Below are positions 42,667-50,800 of a stretch of 64,000 nucleotides of DNA, in pieces. The translations under genes and the position numbers were made by a program. Every line of letters starts with the position of its first letter. The first letter of the stretch is position 1. This DNA is from Hominiventricola filiformis. GTDB taxonomy: Bacteria > Bacillota > Clostridia > Lachnospirales > Lachnospiraceae. Where the stretch lies: positions 124,001-188,000 of the forward strand of contig NZ_JAJEPS010000002.1 in NCBI RefSeq assembly GCF_020686965.1, read 5' to 3'. The notes beneath the pieces were generated by a model. It had not been told where the DNA came from. It searched no databases and worked only from the letters and a program-made list of their open reading frames with translations.

Positions 42667-43791
42667 ATGAATACAGATACACAACAGAAAATAGAAGGCA
42701 AAGAACATTTTCACGGCAGTGACCTGGAAAAAATTGAAAAATACTTTGGCATTCCGAAAGAGCAGATCACCGGCTTCGGTGCCAATGTAAATCCACTTGG
42801 TATTTCCGATAAAATGCGGAAAGGATTAAAAGAACACATTGATGTGGTCACCACCTACCCTGACCCGGAATACACAGAGCTTCGAAAGCACATCTCTGAT
42901 TACACCGGATGCCGGCCGGAAGAAGTACTGGTCGGAAACGGATGTACAGAACTGATCTCCCTCTTCATCCAGATCAACCATCCGAAGAAAGCTCTGATCG
43001 TCTCTCCCACCTATTCCGAATATGAGCGGGAGGTCCGTTTAAATGGCGGAGAAGTTGATTATTATGCTTTGCAGGAATCCAATGATTTTCAGCTGGATGT
43101 GAAAGATTTCTGCAATACGCTGGAACGGGAGGGCGCAGATCTCTGCGTCATCTGCAATCCGAACAATCCCACTTCCACAGCGACAGCTCCCTCCGAAATG
43201 CGGAAAATTCTGTCCCGCTGCCGGGAACTTGGTATCTTCGTCATGATTGACGAGACCTATGCGGAATTTGCTCCGGTCAGCACTAGTATCAGTTCCGTCG
43301 GACTGCTCTCTGAATTTGAAAACTTTACCATTATGAGAGGCATCTCCAAATTTTTCGCCGCTCCCGGACTGCGTCTTGGCTATGCCATGACTTCCAATCT
43401 CACTCTTCTTCAGAAGATTCAGGAAGATAAAAATCCGTGGACCATCAACAGTCTGGCAGAAGTCGCCGGTGCCTATATGTTCCATGATCAGGAATACATC
43501 AACCGGACCAGAGATCTCATCTCCTCCGAGCGAAAACGGATCTATGAAGAGCTGAAGACATGGAAACACGTAAAAGTCTATGAACCACATGCGAACTTCA
43601 TCCTGGTACGGATCCTGAAAGAAGGCGTTACTTCCTACGATGTCTTCGTCCACTGCATCAAACGGGGACTGATGCTCCGTGACTGCTCCACCTTCCCTGG
43701 ATTGGAAGATGAGACCTTCTTCCGCTTCTGCTTTATGATGCCGGAAAAAAATACAGAACTTCTCGAATGTCTACGGGAAATTCTGGAGTAA
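42667..43791 (+). CDS. PLP-dependent aminotransferase, HisC/CobD-like
   Basis: A 374-residue fold-type I PLP enzyme. It shows the N-terminal GANVNPLGISDKMR segment shared by histidinol-phosphate aminotransferases and CobD threonine-phosphate decarboxylases, NPNNPTS near residue 164 (PLP/carboxylate binding), MIDETYAEF near 196, and the Schiff-base Lys in RGISKFFAAPGLRLGY near 228. The HFHGSD start resembles CobD. No cobalamin or histidine genes are adjacent, so the substrate is open. It is monocistronic, ending at the terminator at 43801. Confidence 0.83.
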   Translation: MNTDTQQKIEGKEHFHGSDLEKIEKYFGIPKEQITGFGANVNPLGISDKMRKGLKEHIDVVTTYPDPEYTELRKHISDYTGCRPEEVLVGNGCTELISLFIQINHPKKALIVSPTYSEYEREVRLNGGEVDYYALQESNDFQLDVKDFCNTLEREGADLCVICNPNNPTSTATAPSEMRKILSRCRELGIFVMIDETYAEFAPVSTSISSVGLLSEFENFTIMRGISKFFAAPGLRLGYAMTSNLTLLQKIQEDKNPWTINSLAEVAGAYMFHDQEYINRTRDLISSERKRIYEELKTWKHVKVYEPHANFILVRILKEGVTSYDVFVHCIKRGLMLRDCSTFPGLEDETFFRFCFMMPEKNTELLECLREILE

Positions 43792-43800
43792 CTGAACAAA

Positions 43801-43852
43801 GAAGAGCCGGTCCCCTGGATGTTTTTCCATCCGGAACCGGCTCTTCTTTTAT
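43801..43852 (+). terminator. Terminator of the PLP-enzyme gene, possibly bidirectional
   Basis: GAAGAGCCGGT (43801-43811) pairs with ACCGGCTCTTC (43836-43846), with an inner GGATG/CATCC helix, followed by TTTTATT. On the other strand the stem is followed only by TTTGTT, a weaker signal for the convergent foldase gene. Confidence 0.88.
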
Positions 43853-44844
43853 TCTCCATCTCCAAAGTAAGATTCATATACCTTGAAGAATGTATTCGTC
43901 TTCACATCTTCATAATCTGTCAGATCGGTCTTTTCCCACAGTCTCTCCTGATATTCGGAAATCGTATCTGCCATCAGTTCATCGTAGATAGCCTGAAACC
44001 GGGTCTGCTTCTCCTGACGCGCCACTTTTTCTTTATTGGCTTCCGATTCATCCGGAAGATAAGTATTCAGGCATTTTAGAATATAATACCCGCCATCCGC
44101 AGCAAAGACATCACTGATCTCCTCATTATCAAGATCAAATGCCACATCTTCATACTCCTGACTCTTCTCTCCTCTTGCCACATTTACCGTCACTTTGGAA
44201 GCTTTGGAATAATTGGCTGCCAGCGTCTCAAAATCTTCTCCATTGTCCAGACGGGACTTTAATTCCTGTGCCAGCGTCTCTTCCTCCACAAAGATCTGAT
44301 CCAGCTCAATGATTCTCGCTTCGTCATCACTGACTTCCACCGCCACGTCCTCCGTAATCCGGTTATAAGCTTCCTGCGCCAGACAATAATCTTCATACAT
44401 CTTCTGAATGGATGCTTCATCCACTCCCAGCTTCTTTACTTCTGTCTCATCCAGCGAAGCAAAATATTCCGCTGCCGCCCGCTGTGCTTTCTGCTGATCC
44501 TCCTCCGGAAGGGTGATCTCCCGCTGCTCCGCCAGATAGACCATGCTCTTCATCTGTCCCAGCTGAGACAATACCTGTGATTTCAGATACTCGCCAAGTG
44601 TGGTATCTCCGAAATCATGCTCCCACATTTCAATTCCATAGATATTTTCATACTGATTCTTCTGATTATTCAGATAGACCAGCGCCTCTGGCATCATACA
44701 GGATACATCCCCGATCCGAAACAGCTCGTTGGATGCCAGCCCTGTGGTCACGACTACTTTTGTATTTTTACATCCGGTCAATGTCCCTGCTGCCAGTATG
44801 ACAGTCAGACACAGTGCCATCAGACGATTTTTCTGAGTTTTCAT
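43849..44844 (-). CDS. Peptidyl-prolyl isomerase (PpiC/PrsA-like) lipoprotein
   Basis: A roughly 331-residue exported protein. The signal peptide ends in lipobox TLTGC near residue 24. A SurA_N-like helical region follows (QNQYENIYGIEMWEHDF, YLAEQREITLPEEDQQKAQR). A parvulin-type domain is suggested by ARIIELDQIFVEEETLAQEL, ANYSKASKVTVNVARG and ADGGYYILKCLNTYL (residues about 180-275). It likely helps fold secreted proteins outside the membrane. The start at 44844 is preferred because it yields a compact signal peptide; an ATG at 44862 is in frame. Confidence 0.8.
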   Translation of the reverse strand: MKTQKNRLMALCLTVILAAGTLTGCKNTKVVVTTGLASNELFRIGDVSCMMPEALVYLNNQKNQYENIYGIEMWEHDFGDTTLGEYLKSQVLSQLGQMKSMVYLAEQREITLPEEDQQKAQRAAAEYFASLDETEVKKLGVDEASIQKMYEDYCLAQEAYNRITEDVAVEVSDDEARIIELDQIFVEEETLAQELKSRLDNGEDFETLAANYSKASKVTVNVARGEKSQEYEDVAFDLDNEEISDVFAADGGYYILKCLNTYLPDESEANKEKVARQEKQTRFQAIYDELMADTISEYQERLWEKTDLTDYEDVKTNTFFKVYESYFGDGE

Positions 44845-45005
44845 ATCTTCCAATTCTCCCATCAGTTACTATCTTTATAGTGTAATCGAATTCGCTGCAA
44901 AGCTCAATGAATATTTTCTTAAATTTTAATGATTTCCTACTTTCCAGCTGCCATTGTTTGAGATACAATATACACAAATGGGAGTTAGCAGAAAGGAGCA
45001 TTTAC

Positions 45006-45299
45006 ATGAAGAAATTTTGGAAAACCGTCGCATTTCTCGGAACTGCGGCTTTAGCTGTAACTGGAGGCATCTGCCTGATCCGCAAATTCTTCAATCCGGA
45101 TGAGGAACTGGAAGATTTCGATGACGACGATCTCTTCGAGGAAGATGAGGACGATACTGATGAGGTAGAAGCTTTCGATAATGACGCGGAAATCTTTGAA
45201 GACGAAGCAAAAGAAGCGCCTGCTGAGGAAAAATCCGAGGCTGAGCCTGTTGAAAAAGAGGCTGAAAAAGAAACCGAAGAAGAAGCAACTGAAGAATAG
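45006..45299 (+). CDS. Small membrane-anchored acidic protein
   Basis: A 97-residue protein with one N-terminal hydrophobic helix (WKTVAFLGTAALAVTGGICL) followed by a long tail of Asp and Glu with some Lys and Ala. It starts after AAAGGAG; the upstream in-frame ATG at 44907 has no ribosome site and would add an implausible extension. It lies between the convergent-divergent foldase and glnS genes with its own terminator. No family assignment. The acidic tail could be intracellular or extracellular depending on topology. Confidence 0.75.
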   Translation: MKKFWKTVAFLGTAALAVTGGICLIRKFFNPDEELEDFDDDDLFEEDEDDTDEVEAFDNDAEIFEDEAKEAPAEEKSEAEPVEKEAEKETEEEATEE

Positions 45300-45314
45300 G
45301 ATTTCTATGATATG

Positions 45315-45348
45315 AACCCCCGGCATGGTACTCCATGCCGGGGGTTTT
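45315..45348 (+). terminator. Strong terminator of the acidic-protein gene
   Basis: AACCCCCGGCATGG (45315-45328) and its exact complement at 45333-45346 enclose a 4-nt loop and are followed by TTTT. It lies 13 bp from the convergent glnS stop codon and may serve both. Confidence 0.9.
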
Positions 45349-45361
45349 ACGATATCTTTAT

Positions 45362-47029
45362 TTATTCTGCTTTCGGCAATTTGAAAGAACTCTTCAGAGA
45401 TACAATCCGGTTAAATACCAGTGCGTCTTCTTTGGAATCTTTCGCATCTACACAGAAGAAACCATTTCTTACAAACTGGAAGCTGTCGTATGCTTTCACA
45501 TCCTTCAGAGCTGGCTCCAATTTTGCCTGTACAACGGTCAGCGAATTCGGATTGATGTTCATGGAGCCATCCTCGTTGTAAACACCCTTCTCCTCATCAA
45601 TCAGATTCTCATAAAGACGTACCTCTGCATCCACGGCATAAGGTGCCGGAACCCAGTGAATCGTTCCTTTGACCTTTCTTCCGGTAAATCCGCTTCCTGC
45701 CTTGGTCTCCGGATCATAGGTACAGTGAACAACCGTTACGTTACCATTCTCATCCTTCTCAAAGCTTACGCATTTTACAAAATATGCATGCATCAGGCGC
45801 ACTTCATTCCCCGGGAACAGACGGAAGTATTTTTTCGGCGGTTCCTCCATGAAGTCATCTCTTTCAATATAAAGCTCCTTACAGAACGGAATCTTTCTGG
45901 AACCCAGTTCCTCGTTTTCCAGATTATTAGCTGCATCCAGATACTCAACCTCTCCTTCCGGATAGTTGTCGATGACCAGTTTGATCGGATCAAGGACTGC
46001 CATCATACGGGATCTCTTCATCTTCAGATCCTCACGGATGCAATACTCCAGCATTGCGTAGTCTACGGAACTCTGTCCTTTCGCTACACCGCAAAGCTCT
46101 ACGAATTTCTGGATAGATTCCGGTGTAAATCCACGGCGGCGAAGAGCTGCGATGGATACCAGACGCGGGTCATCCCATCCGTCTACTACGCCTTCCTCTA
46201 CCAGCTTCTTAATGTAACGCTTACCGGTTACCACATTGGTCAGGTACAGCTTTGCAAACTCAATCTGACGCGGCGGCTGCGGATACTCCAGTTCTCTTAC
46301 AACCCAGTCGTATAACGGTCTGTGATCCTCAAACTCCAACGTACAGATGGAATGAGTAATTCCCTCAATGGCATCCTCAATCGGATGAGCAAAATCGTAC
46401 ATCGGATAAATACACCATGCATCTCCGGTATTGTGATGAGTCATATGTGCCACACGATAAATAACCGGATCTCTCATATTCATATTGGAAGAAGCCATAT
46501 CGATCTTTGCACGGAGTACTTTCTCTCCATCTGCAAATTTTCCGTTCTTCATGTCCTCAAACAGCTGCAGGTTCTCCTCTACGCTGCGGTCACGGTAAGG
46601 GCTGTTCTTACCCGGCTCAGTCAGGGTTCCACGATACTCTCTGATCTGCTCGGCAGAAAGGTCGCACACATAAGCCTTTCCTTTCTTAATGAGCTTCACA
46701 GCGGCCTCATACATCTGCTGGAAATAATTAGAAGCAAAGAACAGTCTGTCATCCCATTCTGCCCCCAGCCATTTTACATCGGCTTTGATGGCCTCTACGA
46801 ACTCTGTCTTCTCTTTGGTCGGGTTCGTATCATCAAAACGCAGGTTGAACTTTCCGCCATATTTTTTTGCCAGTCCGTAATTCAGCAGAATGGACTTGGC
46901 ATGTCCAATGTGCAGATATCCGTTGGGCTCCGGCGGAAAACGGGTATGCACGGTATCATAAACGCCTTCTGCAAGGTCTTTGTCAATCTCTGTCTCTATA
47001 AAATTCTTGGAAACGACTTCATTCTCCAT
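45362..47029 (-). CDS. glnS: Glutaminyl-tRNA synthetase
   Basis: A 555-residue class I synthetase. The HIGH-type motif FPPEPNGYLHIGHAKS lies near residue 32, LRFDDTNPTKEKTEF near 65, and the KMSKS-equivalent is in VVTGKRYIKKLVEEG near 250. The C-terminal beta-barrel anticodon domains follow. It charges tRNA-Gln directly, so this organism need not rely only on the GatCAB route. The start at 47029 follows GAGGAGGAA; an in-frame ATG at 47089 has no ribosome site. The prophage is inserted about 110 bp upstream. Confidence 0.95.
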   Translation of the reverse strand: MENEVVSKNFIETEIDKDLAEGVYDTVHTRFPPEPNGYLHIGHAKSILLNYGLAKKYGGKFNLRFDDTNPTKEKTEFVEAIKADVKWLGAEWDDRLFFASNYFQQMYEAAVKLIKKGKAYVCDLSAEQIREYRGTLTEPGKNSPYRDRSVEENLQLFEDMKNGKFADGEKVLRAKIDMASSNMNMRDPVIYRVAHMTHHNTGDAWCIYPMYDFAHPIEDAIEGITHSICTLEFEDHRPLYDWVVRELEYPQPPRQIEFAKLYLTNVVTGKRYIKKLVEEGVVDGWDDPRLVSIAALRRRGFTPESIQKFVELCGVAKGQSSVDYAMLEYCIREDLKMKRSRMMAVLDPIKLVIDNYPEGEVEYLDAANNLENEELGSRKIPFCKELYIERDDFMEEPPKKYFRLFPGNEVRLMHAYFVKCVSFEKDENGNVTVVHCTYDPETKAGSGFTGRKVKGTIHWVPAPYAVDAEVRLYENLIDEEKGVYNEDGSMNINPNSLTVVQAKLEPALKDVKAYDSFQFVRNGFFCVDAKDSKEDALVFNRIVSLKSSFKLPKAE

Positions 47030-47104
47030 CACTTGTTCCTCCTCGGGTTTAAAACTGTTTTTTATCATAGCATAAGCTATTCCCAACATGCAAGTAGCAG
47101 ATAC

Positions 47105-47136
47105 AAAAAAAGCGGAAATTCTGTTGAATTTCCGCT
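47105..47136 (-). terminator. Terminator following the tRNA 3' fragment
   Basis: AGCGGAAATTC (47111-47121) is perfectly inverted at 47126-47136. On the minus strand the stem is followed by a run of T (47110-47105). It lies 6 nt past the tRNA fragment, as a tRNA terminator would. Confidence 0.88.
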
Positions 47137-47142
47137 CTCAAA

Positions 47143-47169
47143 GCTGCTGACGGGAATCGGACCCGACAA
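47143..47169 (-). other. tRNA 3' fragment, probable left attachment site of the prophage
   Basis: Read on the minus strand this is a T-arm (TCGGG-TCCGATT-CCCG) followed by CAGCAGC and then T-rich sequence, like the last third of a tRNA with a one-base change in the T loop (TCC where TTC is usual) and one stem mismatch. No D-arm or anticodon arm lies next to it. This is the expected scar when a phage integrates into a tRNA 3' end, with the intact tRNA at the other end of the prophage. tRNA-Thr fits an acceptor stem of GCTGCTG but this is uncertain. Confidence 0.65.
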
Positions 47170-47233
47170 TGCGGAAATTTGCTTATATTGTAAATTCCAT
47201 CTTTTTTCATATTCTATTGATATTACAACAAAA

Positions 47234-47311
47234 ACTCGACATTTGCAAATAAGAACATAAGTTCTGCAATGTCACATTTCGAGTTGCTATGCAACACGAA
47301 ATGCAACACGA
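47234..47311. repeat. Inverted and direct repeats beside the attachment site
   Basis: ACTCG (47234-47238) and CGAGT (47280-47284) bracket an imperfect hairpin with AGAAC/GTTCT inside, and GCAACACGA repeats directly at about 47291 and 47303. Such repeats near a phage end could be integrase arm-binding sites. The stretch 47170-47386 contains no gene that I can support. Confidence 0.4.
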
Positions 47312-47386
47312 TTTCTTCATATTTAATAGATATTCATGCACTTCATATGCTACAATATTTATACCATATAAAAGGAGGCTTCTAAT

Positions 47387-47830
47387 ATGAAATGTTCTGA
47401 ATTAAATACTTTCACATGTGATGAAATAAGCTCTCTCACCTGTGACCAGATTGATTCCGACAAGCAAGAATTACTCTTACAAATAGCAACCGGAAAAATC
47501 ACTGTTTCCGAAGAAATCTGGGAGAAAATCAAAACTTTATGCGAAAATTCTATAAGGTTGTATAATGCTACTGTACCGGAATCTAAAAGAATTCCTGTAG
47601 AAAATAACGCCGAATCAGATTTTACAAAGAAAATTGAACTAATCCTTAGATCAATTGAAATCCTGATTGGATTCGTATTTGGCCAGTCCGTTAATATTAC
47701 TAATTATAATGTCGAAAACAATATTTATTTAGAAACTCCTGCTCCTATCGACGAGAAAACTCGAGATACACTAAGCCATAATATAGATGAAATTCTGGAT
47801 ATGTTAGAAGAACACAAAGAAGTTCTGTAA
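47387..47830 (+). CDS. Unknown protein at the prophage edge (possible moron)
   Basis: A 147-residue protein and the only plus-strand gene at this end of the prophage. The N-terminus has two copies of a short motif (FTCDEISSLTCDQI), a pattern of repeated short helical units I have seen in small unclassified Bacillota proteins. The middle has a hydrophobic stretch (ILIGFVFGQSVNITNY) and the C-terminus is acidic and helical. AAAGGAGG lies 10 bp before the ATG and a bidirectional terminator follows. Position next to the attachment site, opposite to late genes, suggests a gene expressed in the lysogen. No function assigned. Confidence 0.7.
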   Translation: MKCSELNTFTCDEISSLTCDQIDSDKQELLLQIATGKITVSEEIWEKIKTLCENSIRLYNATVPESKRIPVENNAESDFTKKIELILRSIEILIGFVFGQSVNITNYNVENNIYLETPAPIDEKTRDTLSHNIDEILDMLEEHKEVL

Positions 47831-47840
47831 CTTTTTAAGT

Positions 47841-47880
47841 AAAAGGCTGACACCTATCATAACTCAATGTCAGCCTTTTC
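47841..47880. terminator. Bidirectional terminator between the edge gene and the late operon
   Basis: AAAAGGCTGACA (47841-47852) is perfectly inverted at 47868-47879, with T-runs on both strands. It closes the plus-strand gene and the giant leftward gene ending at 47884. Confidence 0.9.
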
Positions 47881-47883
47881 ATT

Positions 47884-50800
47884 TTAATACGGATTCTTCG
47901 CTTTGCTCAAATATGAGAACCAGGCTCTGCGATCCGAATTCGTCATATTTTGAGAATTCAGGTAATTTATAACCTCTTTCTTTTTCAGACTTCCGTTTCC
48001 ATCCAGATCGGCTTCCTTCTTATACAAATAATACTGGGCAAGTCCGTCTGATCCCAGATTTTCATAGATTTGCTGATATTTCCTATTTGTTGAACTCATC
48101 TCTTTTTGAGTAGTGTTCCACTCAGCATATGCATTCAAAAAATTATCCATTTTCGAATCAAAATCATATCTGGAGGCAATATCCATTGATCTATAAGCAT
48201 CCGAACCCGACAATCCCATCTCATATTCTACCGAAATTCTGTCTTTAGACTGAGAGATTTTTTCATTTGTTTTGGTGTATGGATTGTTTCTCGCTGTTGT
48301 TCCCGGATTCAAATATGAATATAACTCCCTCTTCTCTTTTCTGCTCAAATCGCTCTGGTTTAAAGCGGTCTGCAAATTCTCAGATTTTGATGCATCATCG
48401 GTTTTCTCAACTTTCTTGTACATATAATACAGCGCCATAACGTCCGGCCCTGCTTCTGTATAGATCTTATACAATTTCTGATTCGTCGAGCTCATTTCCT
48501 TGCCGACTGTCTCCTGTAATGCAATCGCTTTGGCCAGTCCATACATTGCGTTGACCGCCTCTGCCTTATCCTCATCCGGAAGAGAATCGTAACTTTCCGT
48601 TTGAGTGATGTTATTGATAAAATCATATGCATTCTGACCAGCAATCGTCTGTGCCTTTTCGTACTGCTCTGCCGTAAGTCTCTGCCCGTCGTAAGATCTG
48701 CTGATTTTGGACGGAAGAACACTTGCGTCTCCAGTTGCATCGTACAGCTCCTGCATTTTTTCATCTGCTGGAGTGGTATTTTTCTGCGAATAATATCCAG
48801 GTGACACAAACTGGTATAAAGCATTGGTCAAAGTGTTCCCGCCCTGGAAGTTTTCCTGGGTCCTGCCCCATGCATCCACATAAGCCGGACGGTCCTGTGA
48901 AAGGAACGGAATCTTTCCTCTTACCTTATTTGCATTATACTCAATCTGACCAGCAAGACCGGTATCATCCGTGAGAGACGATCTTCTGGTATTGTCAATG
49001 GTCCGTGCCGCTTTTCCAAGTGCTGTCGGAACGCCCTGCTGCGCATACCCCATCAGCATGTTGGCACCCATTGTCTGTAAGGTCTCCCCGTCCTCGGCAT
49101 ACTGTACCGCATCCAGCGCATTGCTTACACCTGTCATAAATGATGTCTCAATAATGGGATCTGCAATACCGCCAAGCGCGTTCAGTAGATCTGATGAATC
49201 GGATCCATTGGAAAAAGCCTTTTGCAGTTCCGCACCGACTAGCACCGGTAAAATGGAGGGTGCCATCCAGTCTAATGTATAACTCTTACCTCCGATCTGG
49301 AGAGCATAATTCTGCGCTCCCTGCAGTTCGTCAAAGGAATCCTGATCGGCATCTCCCGTACCATTCCCCCTGAGCAGGCCGGTAGAGCTCAAATAAGCGC
49401 CAAGCGACAGCAGACCGGTTCCGGTAAGACCCTTTGCCATCTGCTCAATAACCTCTGATGCACTCTTTGAACCGTTTTTCAATGATTTTGCAGCGCTCGC
49501 AATTCCCTTTACGATGCCAACCGGTGAATATTCAATGCCTTGTTTCAGAATATTAACAGGAGTCTTTTTAAATGGCATCACACTTTCAATAGCTGCGTGC
49601 GCAAATTCTCCGGCCAAACTTCCGCTGTCCTTCAAATTCTGGCTGAACTCTGTCAGATTCTGCGCAAGTTTGCTTGTCTCATGGAACGTGGCTTCCTGTG
49701 CCTGGTTAATTGCATAAGCTCTCGCCCTATTCAAGAGTGCTTTGCTTGCATCATCCGTCGCGGAGAAAATTCCGCTGTCCGCACCATTGGCTTTCAGATA
49801 ACTTGCCAAGCTCTGCCGGTACTTTTTCTTCAGTCCGAACCAGTCTTCTTTCTCCAGAAGATCGCTGTTTGCATCAAGTAATTTCTGGAATTTTGAACCC
49901 ACTTTGCCTCTAAACGCTTTTGACTGTGATTCAATGCCTGCAGTGACGCCATACTTGCTGCCGGATAACTGCCGGTATACACCCTCTACTGCATCGTTAG
50001 ATGCTGCATCGAGAAGTGCTTTGTCACTCTGGCTAAGCGGATTCAGGATAGACTTTGTTCTACTGATTCCGTTCGGAGACGCCGCATCAACCGCTGACTC
50101 CATCACTGCCCCCAACGTATCTTTTACGTTCGTGACCGCATTCATGGCAGTGTTTCCGAGTACGTTACGAATATGGGTAGTCGGTGAGGATAACATAGAA
50201 AAATATCTCCATGCATCCCACTTATCGCTCCAATCAGATGTAGTTACCTCATTGGCCAGTAGCGCATACGCTTTGTTCTCCATCTCAACACGAGCTCTGC
50301 TGTTTTCCCCGTATTTGGCTGCCTCCGCAAAGATATTCTGCACCTGCTCAATAGTTTCATCAGAAATCCCATACTGTCCAATTGCCATGAAGCTTTCCAC
50401 GGACTTTTCAATATCCTTCGCCGTGGAACCTTTCATAAGCATTTCAGAAATTTTCTCAATCGTATCATCGTCAATCTGATTTGCAATCCGGTTATCAGAA
50501 ATAATATTTCTTACCGCCTTTTCGATTTCTTCGATTCCAATTGGATTCATTGGATCCAGTTTGCGACTCTCCATAAGATAGTCTACTTCTTTGACGATAT
50601 TATCAGCAAATTCTCTTGCCTCCTGCGCATCGTACACATATGTTTTCTCCCAACGGGACACCTGCTTATCAATAAGATTCTGTGCTTTTACAAGGCTTCC
50701 TTCTGCCGTGCGAGAATATTTTGCATAAGCCTGCAGACCTTTTCCTTTTTCACTTCCCTGCTCAACTACCTTTCGCATCCAGGCACGGGCATCATCGAAA

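Noticed and set aside
44907..45005. 33-codon N-terminal extension of the small acidic protein
   Set aside because: There is no ribosome site at 44907, whereas AAAGGAG precedes the ATG at 45006, which gives a sensible membrane anchor.
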